In this document: one piece after another, positions 36,916 through 45,925 of the stretch | Numbering within the stretch: position 1 is the stretch's first letter | Layout: each line of letters starts with the position of its first letter | Origin: Marisediminitalea aggregata | Lineage (GTDB): Bacteria; Pseudomonadota; Gammaproteobacteria; Enterobacterales; Alteromonadaceae | DNA length: 64,000 nucleotides | Assembly (NCBI RefSeq): GCF_900129565.1 | Contig: NZ_FQWD01000008.1 | Coordinates: 124,001-188,000 of the forward strand | Direction: 5' to 3' | The notes under the pieces: model-generated | Told to the model about the DNA's origin: nothing | Seen by the model: only the letters and a program-made list of their open reading frames with translations | The model's database searches: none | Translations under genes and position numbers: made by a program

Positions 36916-39861
36916 ATGGAGAGGTGTTCATTGCGGGCCGGTGTAAATCGTTTGTTCTTGATGGTACTGGCCGCCGCTTTTTTCATAGTGGCACCACATG
37001 CCAATGGATCTTCGAACGATAAGCAACCCGTTAAGCGCATCTATACTCGAGTCCAAAGTCTGGGCGAAAGCTTACGTGAATTGTCAGTGCGTTTTGGGCA
37101 GTCTGTTATGACAGAGAGTGCCGAATACAACGCCGTCACCGCACCAGCTCTTAGTGGTGAATATACGCTCTCCCAGGCGCTAGAAATATTACTGAAGCCT
37201 ACCGATTTACAGTATCGAATTACCAGCAATGGTGTCATTGTCGGACGTGTAGAAAATACGGTATCGCAAACACCAATCGAAGAAGTTTCGGTAACAGGGC
37301 TTCGGGCATCTTTGGGGGCATCTCGTGAACAAAAGCGTCGTAATGATGTTATTTCTGATGTCATCGTTTCAAGTGATTTAGCAAGCTATCCCGATCGTAA
37401 TCTCGCCGAATCCATGCAACGCATCCCAGGGATGTCAATTACCCGTGAGGCTGGTGAAGGGCGGCAAATAATGCTGCGGGGGCTGAGTCCGGATTTTACA
37501 TTGGTGATGCTAAACGGCATGACAGTGCTCGCTAACAATGATTCACCTATGGACAGTCGTCTGCAAAAGCAAAGAGATCGCTCATTCGACCTGAATTTAT
37601 TTGCTACCGATCTGTTTAGTGAAATTCAGGTGTTAAAAACCTACGATGCAGAGCTTCCCACTGGCGGCATGGCAGGTATTGTTGCACTTTCAACCGCCCA
37701 TCCTTTTGATCATCCAGGACTACATTGGAATGTGTCTGCCCAGGGAGGGAATAATCAGTTTGTAAACTCTTTGTCCAAGCGAATATCTGCCATGGTGTCG
37801 AATACTCGTGGACACTGGGGCGCGCTATTTTCTGTAGTCTATGGGACGCGCGACTATCAGGAAATGGGGGCGAATACCTTCCGCTGGCGACAAATCAGAC
37901 CGGATGGCGCTGATATATCAGCACTGAGCGCCAACATTGCAGAACAGTGGCAGAATGGCGAGCTTTTCGTTCCTCGGGGAAATCGCTATTCGGTTTGGCA
38001 AAGCGACATGGATCGCACAGGCATTGGCGCTTCAATTGAATATAAATCTGACTTTGCTCATGTTTCGCTAGATTGGCTTTATGGCAGGCTGAGTGGGGAG
38101 CGATTCGAATATCATCTCTACCCAAGGGGCTATCGTTCCACTCCGGTCATCGAAAATGAAACGCGGGTTGTTGATGCTGTTGTTAATGAAAAAAATGAAC
38201 TTGTTTATGCCGACTATTTAAACGGGCAAGTGGGCACGGAAAGCCGTTATCAGCAGGTGGCGACCAATTACAATCAATGGGTAATAAATCTGACTAACCA
38301 GTGGGGACCGACGTTAAAAGGTAAAGGCGTTATTGGCTGGGAGCAAGCGCGTTACGATATGCCTCAAAGTAACAAGGCTTACATGCAGGGCGCTACTGAT
38401 ATTTCAGTAGATTACCGCGGAAAATACTCACGTTTTGCCAACATTAATTACAAGGCGGATCTTACTCAGGCTGATTTTTGGCGAATGAAAGAACTGGATG
38501 CCGAGAGTTATTTTGCGACCACAGCGTTCTTCAATGCGCGTTACGTAGTTTCATACGCAGAAGATGTCAGTAGAGAATGGAAGGTAGGCGTTGATTGGGT
38601 GTCTTTCAACAACCAGACAGATCTGTTTGACATACAGGACCTGTTAATGAATGACTGGGAAAAAGGGAGCTTGAAGAGCACTGTACCAATTGAATTGAGT
38701 CGTCCACTAAACTCGCACCCGAGACTGAGTTGGCTGACGTTAGACACCAGTGCCGTGTTTAATGCATTTGGGTTGCCAAACAATATAGGCGCCTTAAAGG
38801 AATCCGATGTTGCTATGCGGGCTGAGCAGAGAGCAGAGCGGGATGAAATTAACGAGCATAGGTTGGGCCTGTTTTCGTCTTTAACTCTAGGTTCAGGTAA
38901 CTGGAAGGTGAATCCCAGCTTGAGAATTGAGCACGAAAACATAGCCGTAAGTGCATCAGATACCGAGCCTGAATTGCATCGCTACTTGAGCCGAACACAT
39001 TGGCTTCCGGCTCTTAATCTTCGATATTCAATATCGGCGGAAAGCATGCTGCGGTTAGCCTTGAGCAGAACATTGGGGCGACCGCAGTTGGACGATCTTA
39101 CCACCAGCGTCCGGTACGACGAAGAACAGAATATTCTCTATGGTTACAATGAAAAACTCAGGCCTTACAGTGCTTACAATCTGGACATAGCGTGGGAAGA
39201 ATATGCATCTGACAATAATCGATTCGCTATTAATGCATTTTCGAAGTTTCTTGACGACTACATTGTTTATGTCAACGAAACTAAGCCTGTTTCTGAACTA
39301 GCTGCTTACAATGGAAGTATATCTCTTCCAGATGCAGGTGAAGTCACTCTGGTGAGTGCAAAAAACGCAGAGCAGTCCTGGTTGTACGGTATTGAAACCA
39401 GTGCAGAAATTGACATGACCTGGCCTGGGAATCCGCAAAATCACTTTGGTGTTGTTGGAATTGTGAGTTATACACGGGGTAAAGTACGATACTACAATAC
39501 CGACACTGGTGAACTATTATCGGTTAAAGGGTTGCCCTTTTTATCTCCCTGGCTCGCGAATCTGACTACATATTGGGAAAGTTACGACCTGAGTGTAAGG
39601 CTGTCAGTGACCTATCGGGATGACTATGTTGCGCGCGTGGACAGCCGAACACTTCAGGACGAAGATGAAACAGGTTTTGAAGACAGTATGTATGTGGATG
39701 CGGTAGTGGCCTGGCATATAGGCGATAAATGGGAAGTGCGGTTTGAGGCAACAAACCTGACAAATCAGCGAGAAATTCAATATTCAGATTCAGCCCATCG
39801 CCCCTACAATACCGCTGTAAGTGGAAGAGATTACTATGTTGGGATAACTTATCGATACTAG
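36916..39861 (+). CDS. TonB-dependent transducer with STN domain (TBDT3)
   Basis: A 981-aa receptor that both imports and signals. After the signal peptide (RLFLMVLAAAFFIVAPHANG) an STN domain spans about residues 48-112 (SLGESLRELSVRFGQSVM ... YRITSNGVIVG), which contacts FecR. The plug (NLAESMQRIPGMSITREA, GRQIMLRGLSPDF) and barrel follow, ending VGITYRY. Translation may begin at TTG 36931 instead of ATG 36916, because GGAGAGG lies six bases before the TTG; this would give 976 aa and a cleaner signal peptide. It shares many motifs with the convergent TBDT4 (MDSR in the plug region, YSDS...YNT...SGR near the end), so both likely bind related ligands. Confidence 0.94.
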   Translation: MERCSLRAGVNRLFLMVLAAAFFIVAPHANGSSNDKQPVKRIYTRVQSLGESLRELSVRFGQSVMTESAEYNAVTAPALSGEYTLSQALEILLKPTDLQYRITSNGVIVGRVENTVSQTPIEEVSVTGLRASLGASREQKRRNDVISDVIVSSDLASYPDRNLAESMQRIPGMSITREAGEGRQIMLRGLSPDFTLVMLNGMTVLANNDSPMDSRLQKQRDRSFDLNLFATDLFSEIQVLKTYDAELPTGGMAGIVALSTAHPFDHPGLHWNVSAQGGNNQFVNSLSKRISAMVSNTRGHWGALFSVVYGTRDYQEMGANTFRWRQIRPDGADISALSANIAEQWQNGELFVPRGNRYSVWQSDMDRTGIGASIEYKSDFAHVSLDWLYGRLSGERFEYHLYPRGYRSTPVIENETRVVDAVVNEKNELVYADYLNGQVGTESRYQQVATNYNQWVINLTNQWGPTLKGKGVIGWEQARYDMPQSNKAYMQGATDISVDYRGKYSRFANINYKADLTQADFWRMKELDAESYFATTAFFNARYVVSYAEDVSREWKVGVDWVSFNNQTDLFDIQDLLMNDWEKGSLKSTVPIELSRPLNSHPRLSWLTLDTSAVFNAFGLPNNIGALKESDVAMRAEQRAERDEINEHRLGLFSSLTLGSGNWKVNPSLRIEHENIAVSASDTEPELHRYLSRTHWLPALNLRYSISAESMLRLALSRTLGRPQLDDLTTSVRYDEEQNILYGYNEKLRPYSAYNLDIAWEEYASDNNRFAINAFSKFLDDYIVYVNETKPVSELAAYNGSISLPDAGEVTLVSAKNAEQSWLYGIETSAEIDMTWPGNPQNHFGVVGIVSYTRGKVRYYNTDTGELLSVKGLPFLSPWLANLTTYWESYDLSVRLSVTYRDDYVARVDSRTLQDEDETGFEDSMYVDAVVAWHIGDKWEVRFEATNLTNQREIQYSDSAHRPYNTAVSGRDYYVGITYRY

Positions 39862-39945
39862 CTGAATTTGTTTATTGCCGGTGGGAACTCGTTGTTATTG
39901 AGATAAGGGCCTTAAATAAGACCCTTTAACGCGTGCGTAATCTGG

Positions 39946-42696
39946 TTACAGTGAGTAAGTCACACCCAGATAAAAAGTACGACCGCTAAGCGTTGTATTG
40001 TATAAGCGGTTATCTGAGTCTGAATATTGTTCTTCGCGTTCATCGCTGAGGTTTATGCCTTCAAGGCTAACCTTGAGCTTCTCATTGATGTTATAAAACG
40101 CTGAAAAATCCCAATACGTTGTGCCGTGAAAACCTGCTTCATCCTGGTCACTACTTGATGTTTCAACCTGAGTCAGGTACTCATCCCGATGCGCTGCAGA
40201 TACGCGCGCGCCCCAACTGTCAGTCTCATAGTAAACAGTTAAGTTGTACGTGTTTTTAGATAACCCATAAAATGGTCGCGAAACCTGAACTGCCTGCCCG
40301 TCTACCAGAATATTGTGGACTGACTCACCATCGGCGTAGGTGTAATTGGCTATCGTTCCAAGCTTATCAAAGGGAGCGGGAAGAAAATCAAAATCTCTTT
40401 GGAAAGCTGCTTCCCAGCCATTAAAGTCACTGTCTTCCAGGTTTTGTGGCTGAGAGACGTTATACAGCGTGCTGACTGATTGTGGGTCGCCGTTTTCGTC
40501 TACCGCACCTTCAATCAAAGCAGAAGGATAGCCGGTTTCACCATAAGGCGTTGGTATAGTAACGGTGGCGATAAAGTTATCTATATTCTTTTGGAAATAA
40601 GACAGTGAAGCATACCCGACATCATCGAAGTAGTATTCGATGCCTGCTTCAACGTTCAGTGTTTCGAATGGTTGCAGTGACGGGTTGCCCGAGCTAATTG
40701 ATAAGCCACTTGAACCAGCCAGAGGATCGGTATTAATGCTACCGCCTACTGCCAGATTGTTCAGCGTCGGACGGGTCAGGTTTTTTCCTGCGCTGGCGCG
40801 AAGTACCAGGTTATCGTTCGCATACCAGGCAACATTCATTGATGGCAGAAAGCCATCATAGTTACTGTTTATCGTGACGTAGTTGGTGTCATTCACCAGT
40901 CCGGTAGAAGATATGTCTGTTTCATAGTAACGAATGCCAATATTCGCTCGGAGAGTCGTTTCACCTAACATCATGTCGAGATCATAGAGTGCATAGGCAG
41001 CTTTGGTTTCTTCTTCTACATTGTTAGGCGTGCGGCTCATCGTGCCATTGCGATCAATATTGAAATCAGACAACACTGCATTGACATCAGTGCTCAGCCA
41101 GGACTGGCGTTCATGACTGTTGTTAACGTAAACGTTTGCAGCATCAATGACATCGTCAACGTCGCCTGACTGCCAAGCGCTACGAATCAGGTTATCGGTT
41201 TGCAGATAATTGTCGGTATGTTTGAATTGCTTGTACGACAATCCGAACTTAATACTGCTGTCCTCATTCAGGAATAGGTCGGCGTCAATTTTGGCTACAT
41301 CAAAACTGTTTTCTACATAGTTTTCCAACAAATCGATTTCATGGTACCGGAATGCATTGATATCTGTTGGGTCATAGCCGTCAATGTAGGTGTTTTTACC
41401 GTAGAAGCGGTCGGGGCGATAATCTATCGTCATATTGGCAAATGATTCAAGATATACCTTGGCGCTATTATCTTCATACTCACTTTTCATATGACCGACA
41501 AGTGCTGACACTGCGAGATCTGCACTAATAGTCCAGTCAGAATTAAATACCAATTGGGTAATTTCAGTTTCAGCGGATTGATCACGGCTTTCTGAATGCA
41601 ATGCGGTATTACTCCATTCAGAAAAAATCACTTCATTATTCTGATTGTATTCAATGTTGGTAAGCGCAGAGCAATAGTAGCGAGCCCCCTCATCATAGTC
41701 GGGCCCTGTGCATCCTAAAGCTGTGGAGCTTGAGCCACGGCTCTGTAGATGGAATTCAGCCCGATCGTTTTCAAGTTTGCCATACAGGGCATCCAAACCA
41801 AAAGACAGCTCGGTAGACGGTCGATACTGTAACGCAACGGTCGCACCAATGCGGGTTTGGTCGCTGTTGAAAAGCGAATAACGGCTACCCCGAGAGAAGC
41901 GCAGTTTACCGCTGTTTACGGCGGCTTGATCGTCTTCTGACAAGGCCGAAATATCTGAGCCTTGTGCATCTCGAGGTCGCCAACGATAAGTATTGTAACC
42001 TTGTTCACTGGTATCCCGGTTGCTATAGGCGATGGAAAAAAGGGCGCCAAACGTATCCCAGGTGTTTGAGACCAAAGCGGCAATACGTGGACTGGTATCG
42101 TCAGTATTCGAGTTCTGACCGGCCTGAGCATTGATTGCCCCTTTAAATCCGTCATAGTCAAATGGCTTGGCGGTATGTAGCCCAACTGTTCCGCCTATAC
42201 CACCTTCATCCATATCGGCAGAATATGACTTCTTCACATCGATTTGATTGAACAATTCAGAGGCAAAGATATTAAAATCGAATGACCTCGAGTTGTTGGT
42301 AGTGCCGCGACTGTCCATTGGAGAAGATGATGTACCCAGTGCTTCCATGCCATTGAGTTGGACCTGGGTAAAGTCTGCGTTGAGGCCTCTAAGTGATATT
42401 TGACGTCCCTCACCAGCTTCACGCGTGATGGTAACACCCGGAACCCGCTGTAAGGATTCGGCCAGATTCAAACTGGGGAAATCGGCAATATCTTCTGCGA
42501 GTATTGTGTCCTGAGAGCCTAATGCGTCCTTTTTTAAGTCTTTCGCTTTAATCAGAGAGCTTCGGAAGCCGGACACTTCGATTTTTTCTATAATCTCTTC
42601 ACCTGCTTGTTCTTGTGCGAGAGTGATACCTGAGACACTGCCCAGTACACTGATTACCGAAGCAGCCAGTGCGTGTTTTTTGAATGGAGCTTTCAT
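39946..42696 (-). CDS. TonB-dependent receptor (TBDT4), partner of PI-PLC-like gene
   Basis: A 916-aa receptor with signal peptide MKAPFKKHALAASVISVLGS..., an IEVSGFRSSLIKAKDLKK start of the plug, NLAESLQRVPGVTITREA and GRQISLRGLNADFTQVQLNG, and a barrel ending FYLGVTYSL. It has no STN domain, so it is a transporter rather than a signaller and may be a target of the divergently-encoded sigma factor system. Its ATG overlaps the PI-PLC-like stop as ATGA (42693-42696), implying translational coupling. Plug and C-terminal motifs match TBDT3 closely. Confidence 0.94.
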   Translation of the reverse strand: MKAPFKKHALAASVISVLGSVSGITLAQEQAGEEIIEKIEVSGFRSSLIKAKDLKKDALGSQDTILAEDIADFPSLNLAESLQRVPGVTITREAGEGRQISLRGLNADFTQVQLNGMEALGTSSSPMDSRGTTNNSRSFDFNIFASELFNQIDVKKSYSADMDEGGIGGTVGLHTAKPFDYDGFKGAINAQAGQNSNTDDTSPRIAALVSNTWDTFGALFSIAYSNRDTSEQGYNTYRWRPRDAQGSDISALSEDDQAAVNSGKLRFSRGSRYSLFNSDQTRIGATVALQYRPSTELSFGLDALYGKLENDRAEFHLQSRGSSSTALGCTGPDYDEGARYYCSALTNIEYNQNNEVIFSEWSNTALHSESRDQSAETEITQLVFNSDWTISADLAVSALVGHMKSEYEDNSAKVYLESFANMTIDYRPDRFYGKNTYIDGYDPTDINAFRYHEIDLLENYVENSFDVAKIDADLFLNEDSSIKFGLSYKQFKHTDNYLQTDNLIRSAWQSGDVDDVIDAANVYVNNSHERQSWLSTDVNAVLSDFNIDRNGTMSRTPNNVEEETKAAYALYDLDMMLGETTLRANIGIRYYETDISSTGLVNDTNYVTINSNYDGFLPSMNVAWYANDNLVLRASAGKNLTRPTLNNLAVGGSINTDPLAGSSGLSISSGNPSLQPFETLNVEAGIEYYFDDVGYASLSYFQKNIDNFIATVTIPTPYGETGYPSALIEGAVDENGDPQSVSTLYNVSQPQNLEDSDFNGWEAAFQRDFDFLPAPFDKLGTIANYTYADGESVHNILVDGQAVQVSRPFYGLSKNTYNLTVYYETDSWGARVSAAHRDEYLTQVETSSSDQDEAGFHGTTYWDFSAFYNINEKLKVSLEGINLSDEREEQYSDSDNRLYNTTLSGRTFYLGVTYSL

Positions 42697-43784
42697 CGTT
42701 TTTCCTGAGTTAAATGTTGAGTTTGGGATTTAGTAAAAAAAGGGTTTGTGCGCAGTACTGCCCCTTTGGCAAAACTGACTTCGTATTTGTCTCGCAAAGC
42801 CTGGGGAGAACCGGGATAAAAATCGGTAGAAATTATTTGAGCGCCACTGCTGAACGCGGCCTTTCTTTGTTTGCTTTTTTCCTGTCTGGAGGCTGAAAAA
42901 TCAGCATCTGCTCGGGTACGTACCAAAAATCCATCAGACACCAATTGAAGAATTTCGCCGTGGTTGATGACAGGATCGTTCACAATCATGATGGCTGCGC
43001 CAGAGTCGTCTGCAGGCAACGACGTGAACATTGCGCGGCCAGCGAGTCCGGCATGGCCTTGCATAAAACGCTTGGTCTGCGATTTGTTGCCGTCGAATAG
43101 AAACAGAAACTTTCCTCGCAAGACCGACACGTCCGGCCAGCCTGCATTGACTATTGCTTCTCGCAAAGTTCCTCTGCTGCCCCTGATTGCGTCTGGTGTA
43201 ATGAGTTTATCTTTCATCTGTTCACGGATAACCTTGTCCAGGTCGTTAAAAGTCTGCGCTGTGAATGGGCAGGGCGCCGGGCGCTTAATAAATGACGGTT
43301 GGCTTTCTTTCGCATTCATTATGACAACAATGGGAAAGTGCTTAGGGTGGTCATCGGACCATCGAACAAGTTTGGAAAGGCAGCGCGTTAAGTCGAAACA
43401 GTGGGACTTCATGTCGACGTGCGGAATATGAAGTACTTTGAATCCTGGCTTTGAAAGCTGTTCGATTTCCTGGTCATTTAACCAGTTTTCACCAAAACGA
43501 ACGGCGAGCTCGGGATGACTGTACCGGTTTCCATGTACGTCATTCACAACGTCAATTTCGAGTTGACGAAGACCTGAGTCAAGCTGAGCCTCGAGAGAAA
43601 TGTGACCGTAGTTCAGCTGAGTTGCCGCATGTTTATCCAAACCTACTAAATACTGATAAACCGATTCGGGTAATGCTTTTTTGTAGCTGTTATGAGATCC
43701 AATCCACTGATAGTCATTCAAACTTGCAGCACTAACAGTGTGAACAAAGCTCAAAGTAAAAAGCAGAATTGTCGGAATTTGCAT
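42693..43784 (-). CDS. Ca2+-dependent PI-PLC (PI-PLC-C1)-type exported phosphodiesterase
   Basis: A 363-aa secreted protein from ATG 43784 (MQIPTILLFTLSFVHTVSA), preceded by the textbook SD GAGGAGG; the longer frame to 43832 has no such signal. The mature part opens with WIGSHNSYKKAL, whose H31 is the expected catalytic His, followed by SLEAQLDSGLRQLEIDV and NRYSHPELAVRFG. A second conserved region is HIPHVDMKSHC with FPIVVIMNAKE. This matches the PI-PLC-C1 (Ca2+-dependent phosphoinositide phospholipase C) family, predicted to cleave a phosphodiester in the periplasm or outside. It is coupled to TBDT4, so hydrolysis and import are linked. The exact substrate (phosphoinositide, inositol phosphodiester or other) is inferred. 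Confidence 0.85.
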   Translation of the reverse strand: MQIPTILLFTLSFVHTVSAASLNDYQWIGSHNSYKKALPESVYQYLVGLDKHAATQLNYGHISLEAQLDSGLRQLEIDVVNDVHGNRYSHPELAVRFGENWLNDQEIEQLSKPGFKVLHIPHVDMKSHCFDLTRCLSKLVRWSDDHPKHFPIVVIMNAKESQPSFIKRPAPCPFTAQTFNDLDKVIREQMKDKLITPDAIRGSRGTLREAIVNAGWPDVSVLRGKFLFLFDGNKSQTKRFMQGHAGLAGRAMFTSLPADDSGAAIMIVNDPVINHGEILQLVSDGFLVRTRADADFSASRQEKSKQRKAAFSSGAQIISTDFYPGSPQALRDKYEVSFAKGAVLRTNPFFTKSQTQHLTQEKR

Positions 43785-43822
43785 GAATACCTCCTCACAG
43801 GTCATGTGCGAGGAAGAGGAGC

Positions 43823-43940
43823 GGAATACCAATTCGGGGACAGGTATATATTGCTAAATCATTAATTTTAATGAAATTGTCATATTTGAGATTAAATTTT
43901 TATTACATACAGCGACAGCTGTCCCCGTTTTTGGAATACC
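43823..43940. repeat. REPIN/MITE-like inverted repeat element
   Basis: CGGGGACAG (43835-43843) and CTGTCCCCG (43919-43927) are perfect 9-bp inverted ends around an AT-rich core of about 75 bp. The whole is flanked by direct copies of GGAATACC (43823-43830 and 43933-43940). Ends with CTGTCCCCG are, as I recall, common in REP-associated (RAYT) or other non-autonomous elements of gammaproteobacteria. No transposase lies in the window, so mobility would be in trans. It occupies the divergent promoter region between the PI-PLC and metallophosphoesterase genes. Confidence 0.6.
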
Positions 43941-44013
43941 TAAGTCAATGTTAGTTGGGCAGGTACTTTTTGGGTATCTGATAGTGCTTTATTGGTGATC
44001 TGGGGCATGAGAA

Positions 44014-45792
44014 ATGGGACGCATTTTGATTCGAACTTTGTATGTGGCAATTTCGTATTTTGTTTTGACTGGCTGCGCTATTGATAATGCAGAGCCGCAA
44101 CATGAACTAAGTGGGGGGATTGAAGAACAGCCAAAAACAACAATCGCTTTTCTGGCTGATATCCATTTACATGATGTCGTTGCCAGTGCAAAAAAGCTGG
44201 ATACGTCGGATCTACCTCGTCTTGCAAATGGGTCGCCAGTGTTGATCCGCAGTATGCAGGCGCAATTGCACTCTACCAGGCTGTTTAACGAAAATTATTT
44301 CGTCCTTAGAGCGATCCTGGATGAGCTTGCTAACAAGGGGATTGAGTTAGTCGCACTCCCCGGTGATTTCTCGGATGACGGTCAGCCCGCAAATATTGAA
44401 GCGTTGGCCAATTTACTTGATGAGTATCACACTCGATACGGTATGCGCTTTTTTGCTATTAACGGTAATCACGATCCTGTCAGGCCTTTCACCCGGCCAG
44501 GTGGTAAAGTAGATTTTCTCGACAAGCACGGTAAAGAGGTCGTTGTAGCCAGTAATGACCATCCAAAGTGTATTAGTAATACTGCCTGGCAATGTTCTGA
44601 TGCGTTTCGCGAGTGGGGGTATAGAGAAATTGCTCGCACACTGATTCAACATGGATTCTCTCCCTCATCCGAAGATCAGTATTATGAAACGCCTTTTGGC
44701 ACAACTGATCTGGATAAAAGAGGGTGGCAGTGGTGTGAGAACGACAGCGACGACGCGTGTGTTTTTATGCCCGATATGAGTTACGTGGTAGAGCCACAAA
44801 AAGACATATGGCTATTGGCTATAGATGCCAATGTTTATGAACCTGTTGGGAAACTTTCAGACCGAAAATTCAAAGGCTCAGGAAATGCAGGCTATAACGC
44901 CTTAATGGTCTACAAACCTGAACTTATAAAGTGGATAAAAAGTGTCGTTGAACGAGCTCGTCGAAAGGGTAAACGGTTGGTTTCTTTCAGTCACTTTCCC
45001 ATGGCTGATTTCTACGATGACACCAAAAATGAACTGGTGACTTTATTCGGCGAAACGAGTATGCAGTTGAAACGAATGCCAACGCCGGAGACGACAGCTG
45101 CGCTGGCGCAAACGGGTTTGCGTCTTCACATGGCCGGACATATGCATTTATATGACACCCATACGCCCGGATCCGCAACAGGGCTGGTAAATGTTCAGGT
45201 TCCGTCTCTAGCAGCGTGGGTGCCGGGTTATTCATTGGTTACCCTGAACAGCGACAACTCTGCTGATGTCGATACTGTTATTCAGTCTTCAGTTCCGGGG
45301 TTCAACAGCCTGTTTCCAATATACAGGAAGGAACGGGAGCAACTTAGGATAAGCACAGATTCAGCTTGGTGGCCCGACATACTTGAAGCGGATGATTACC
45401 TGATGTTTACCGATGCGCATTTACGAGGTGTTGTTCATCATCGCTTTGTTGGTAAAGAATGGCCGAAACCTTTGGCAAAATACATTTCTGAGCATTCAAT
45501 CGCTGATGTTATTACGCTTTTATTCGGGGAAGTATCCATCGACATAGCAGATAAAAAAACACTGGAAATGCCGGCAATGACACTCGCCTATGATTATTAT
45601 CGGATACGGAATGCAGGACGATTTGTTGATTTAAAGGGGCGTGAGGCGCTTTATGAACGTTTAGGGACAAGGTTAGAGAACACGACGAATTCAATGTCTG
45701 GTATGCAACTTCAGATAAAACAACTACTAAAACTGCTCGCGATCGCTAACCAAAGACAGGATCCTACTCACATTCATGTTACTGGGGTGTAG
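44014..45792 (+). CDS. Lipoprotein metallophosphoesterase
   Basis: A 592-aa calcineurin-type phosphoesterase. The N-terminus has a lipobox LTGC at residues 18-21, so it is anchored in the outer or inner membrane facing the periplasm or exterior. Metal-binding motifs are D49/H51 in FLADIHLHD, D118 in LPGDFSDDG, GNHD at 151-154, HFPMAD and the late AGHMHLYDTH. Acting on phosphomonoesters or diesters, it could complete breakdown of the product made by the PI-PLC-like enzyme. It is divergent from that gene across a spacer holding an inverted-repeat element. Substrate is inferred from context. Confidence 0.88.
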   Translation: MGRILIRTLYVAISYFVLTGCAIDNAEPQHELSGGIEEQPKTTIAFLADIHLHDVVASAKKLDTSDLPRLANGSPVLIRSMQAQLHSTRLFNENYFVLRAILDELANKGIELVALPGDFSDDGQPANIEALANLLDEYHTRYGMRFFAINGNHDPVRPFTRPGGKVDFLDKHGKEVVVASNDHPKCISNTAWQCSDAFREWGYREIARTLIQHGFSPSSEDQYYETPFGTTDLDKRGWQWCENDSDDACVFMPDMSYVVEPQKDIWLLAIDANVYEPVGKLSDRKFKGSGNAGYNALMVYKPELIKWIKSVVERARRKGKRLVSFSHFPMADFYDDTKNELVTLFGETSMQLKRMPTPETTAALAQTGLRLHMAGHMHLYDTHTPGSATGLVNVQVPSLAAWVPGYSLVTLNSDNSADVDTVIQSSVPGFNSLFPIYRKEREQLRISTDSAWWPDILEADDYLMFTDAHLRGVVHHRFVGKEWPKPLAKYISEHSIADVITLLFGEVSIDIADKKTLEMPAMTLAYDYYRIRNAGRFVDLKGREALYERLGTRLENTTNSMSGMQLQIKQLLKLLAIANQRQDPTHIHVTGV

Positions 45793-45925
45793 CGACATAT
45801 TGCCTGCTTTTTGACCATGTCGTGCGCCAGGTAAATGTGCTAGTATTCGCGCCCCGCATTTAACTGTGCCCGCTGGTGTCAGTTTGCGTCTTGTAAGTTA
45901 ACCTGAGATATGAGAGATAAACGCA

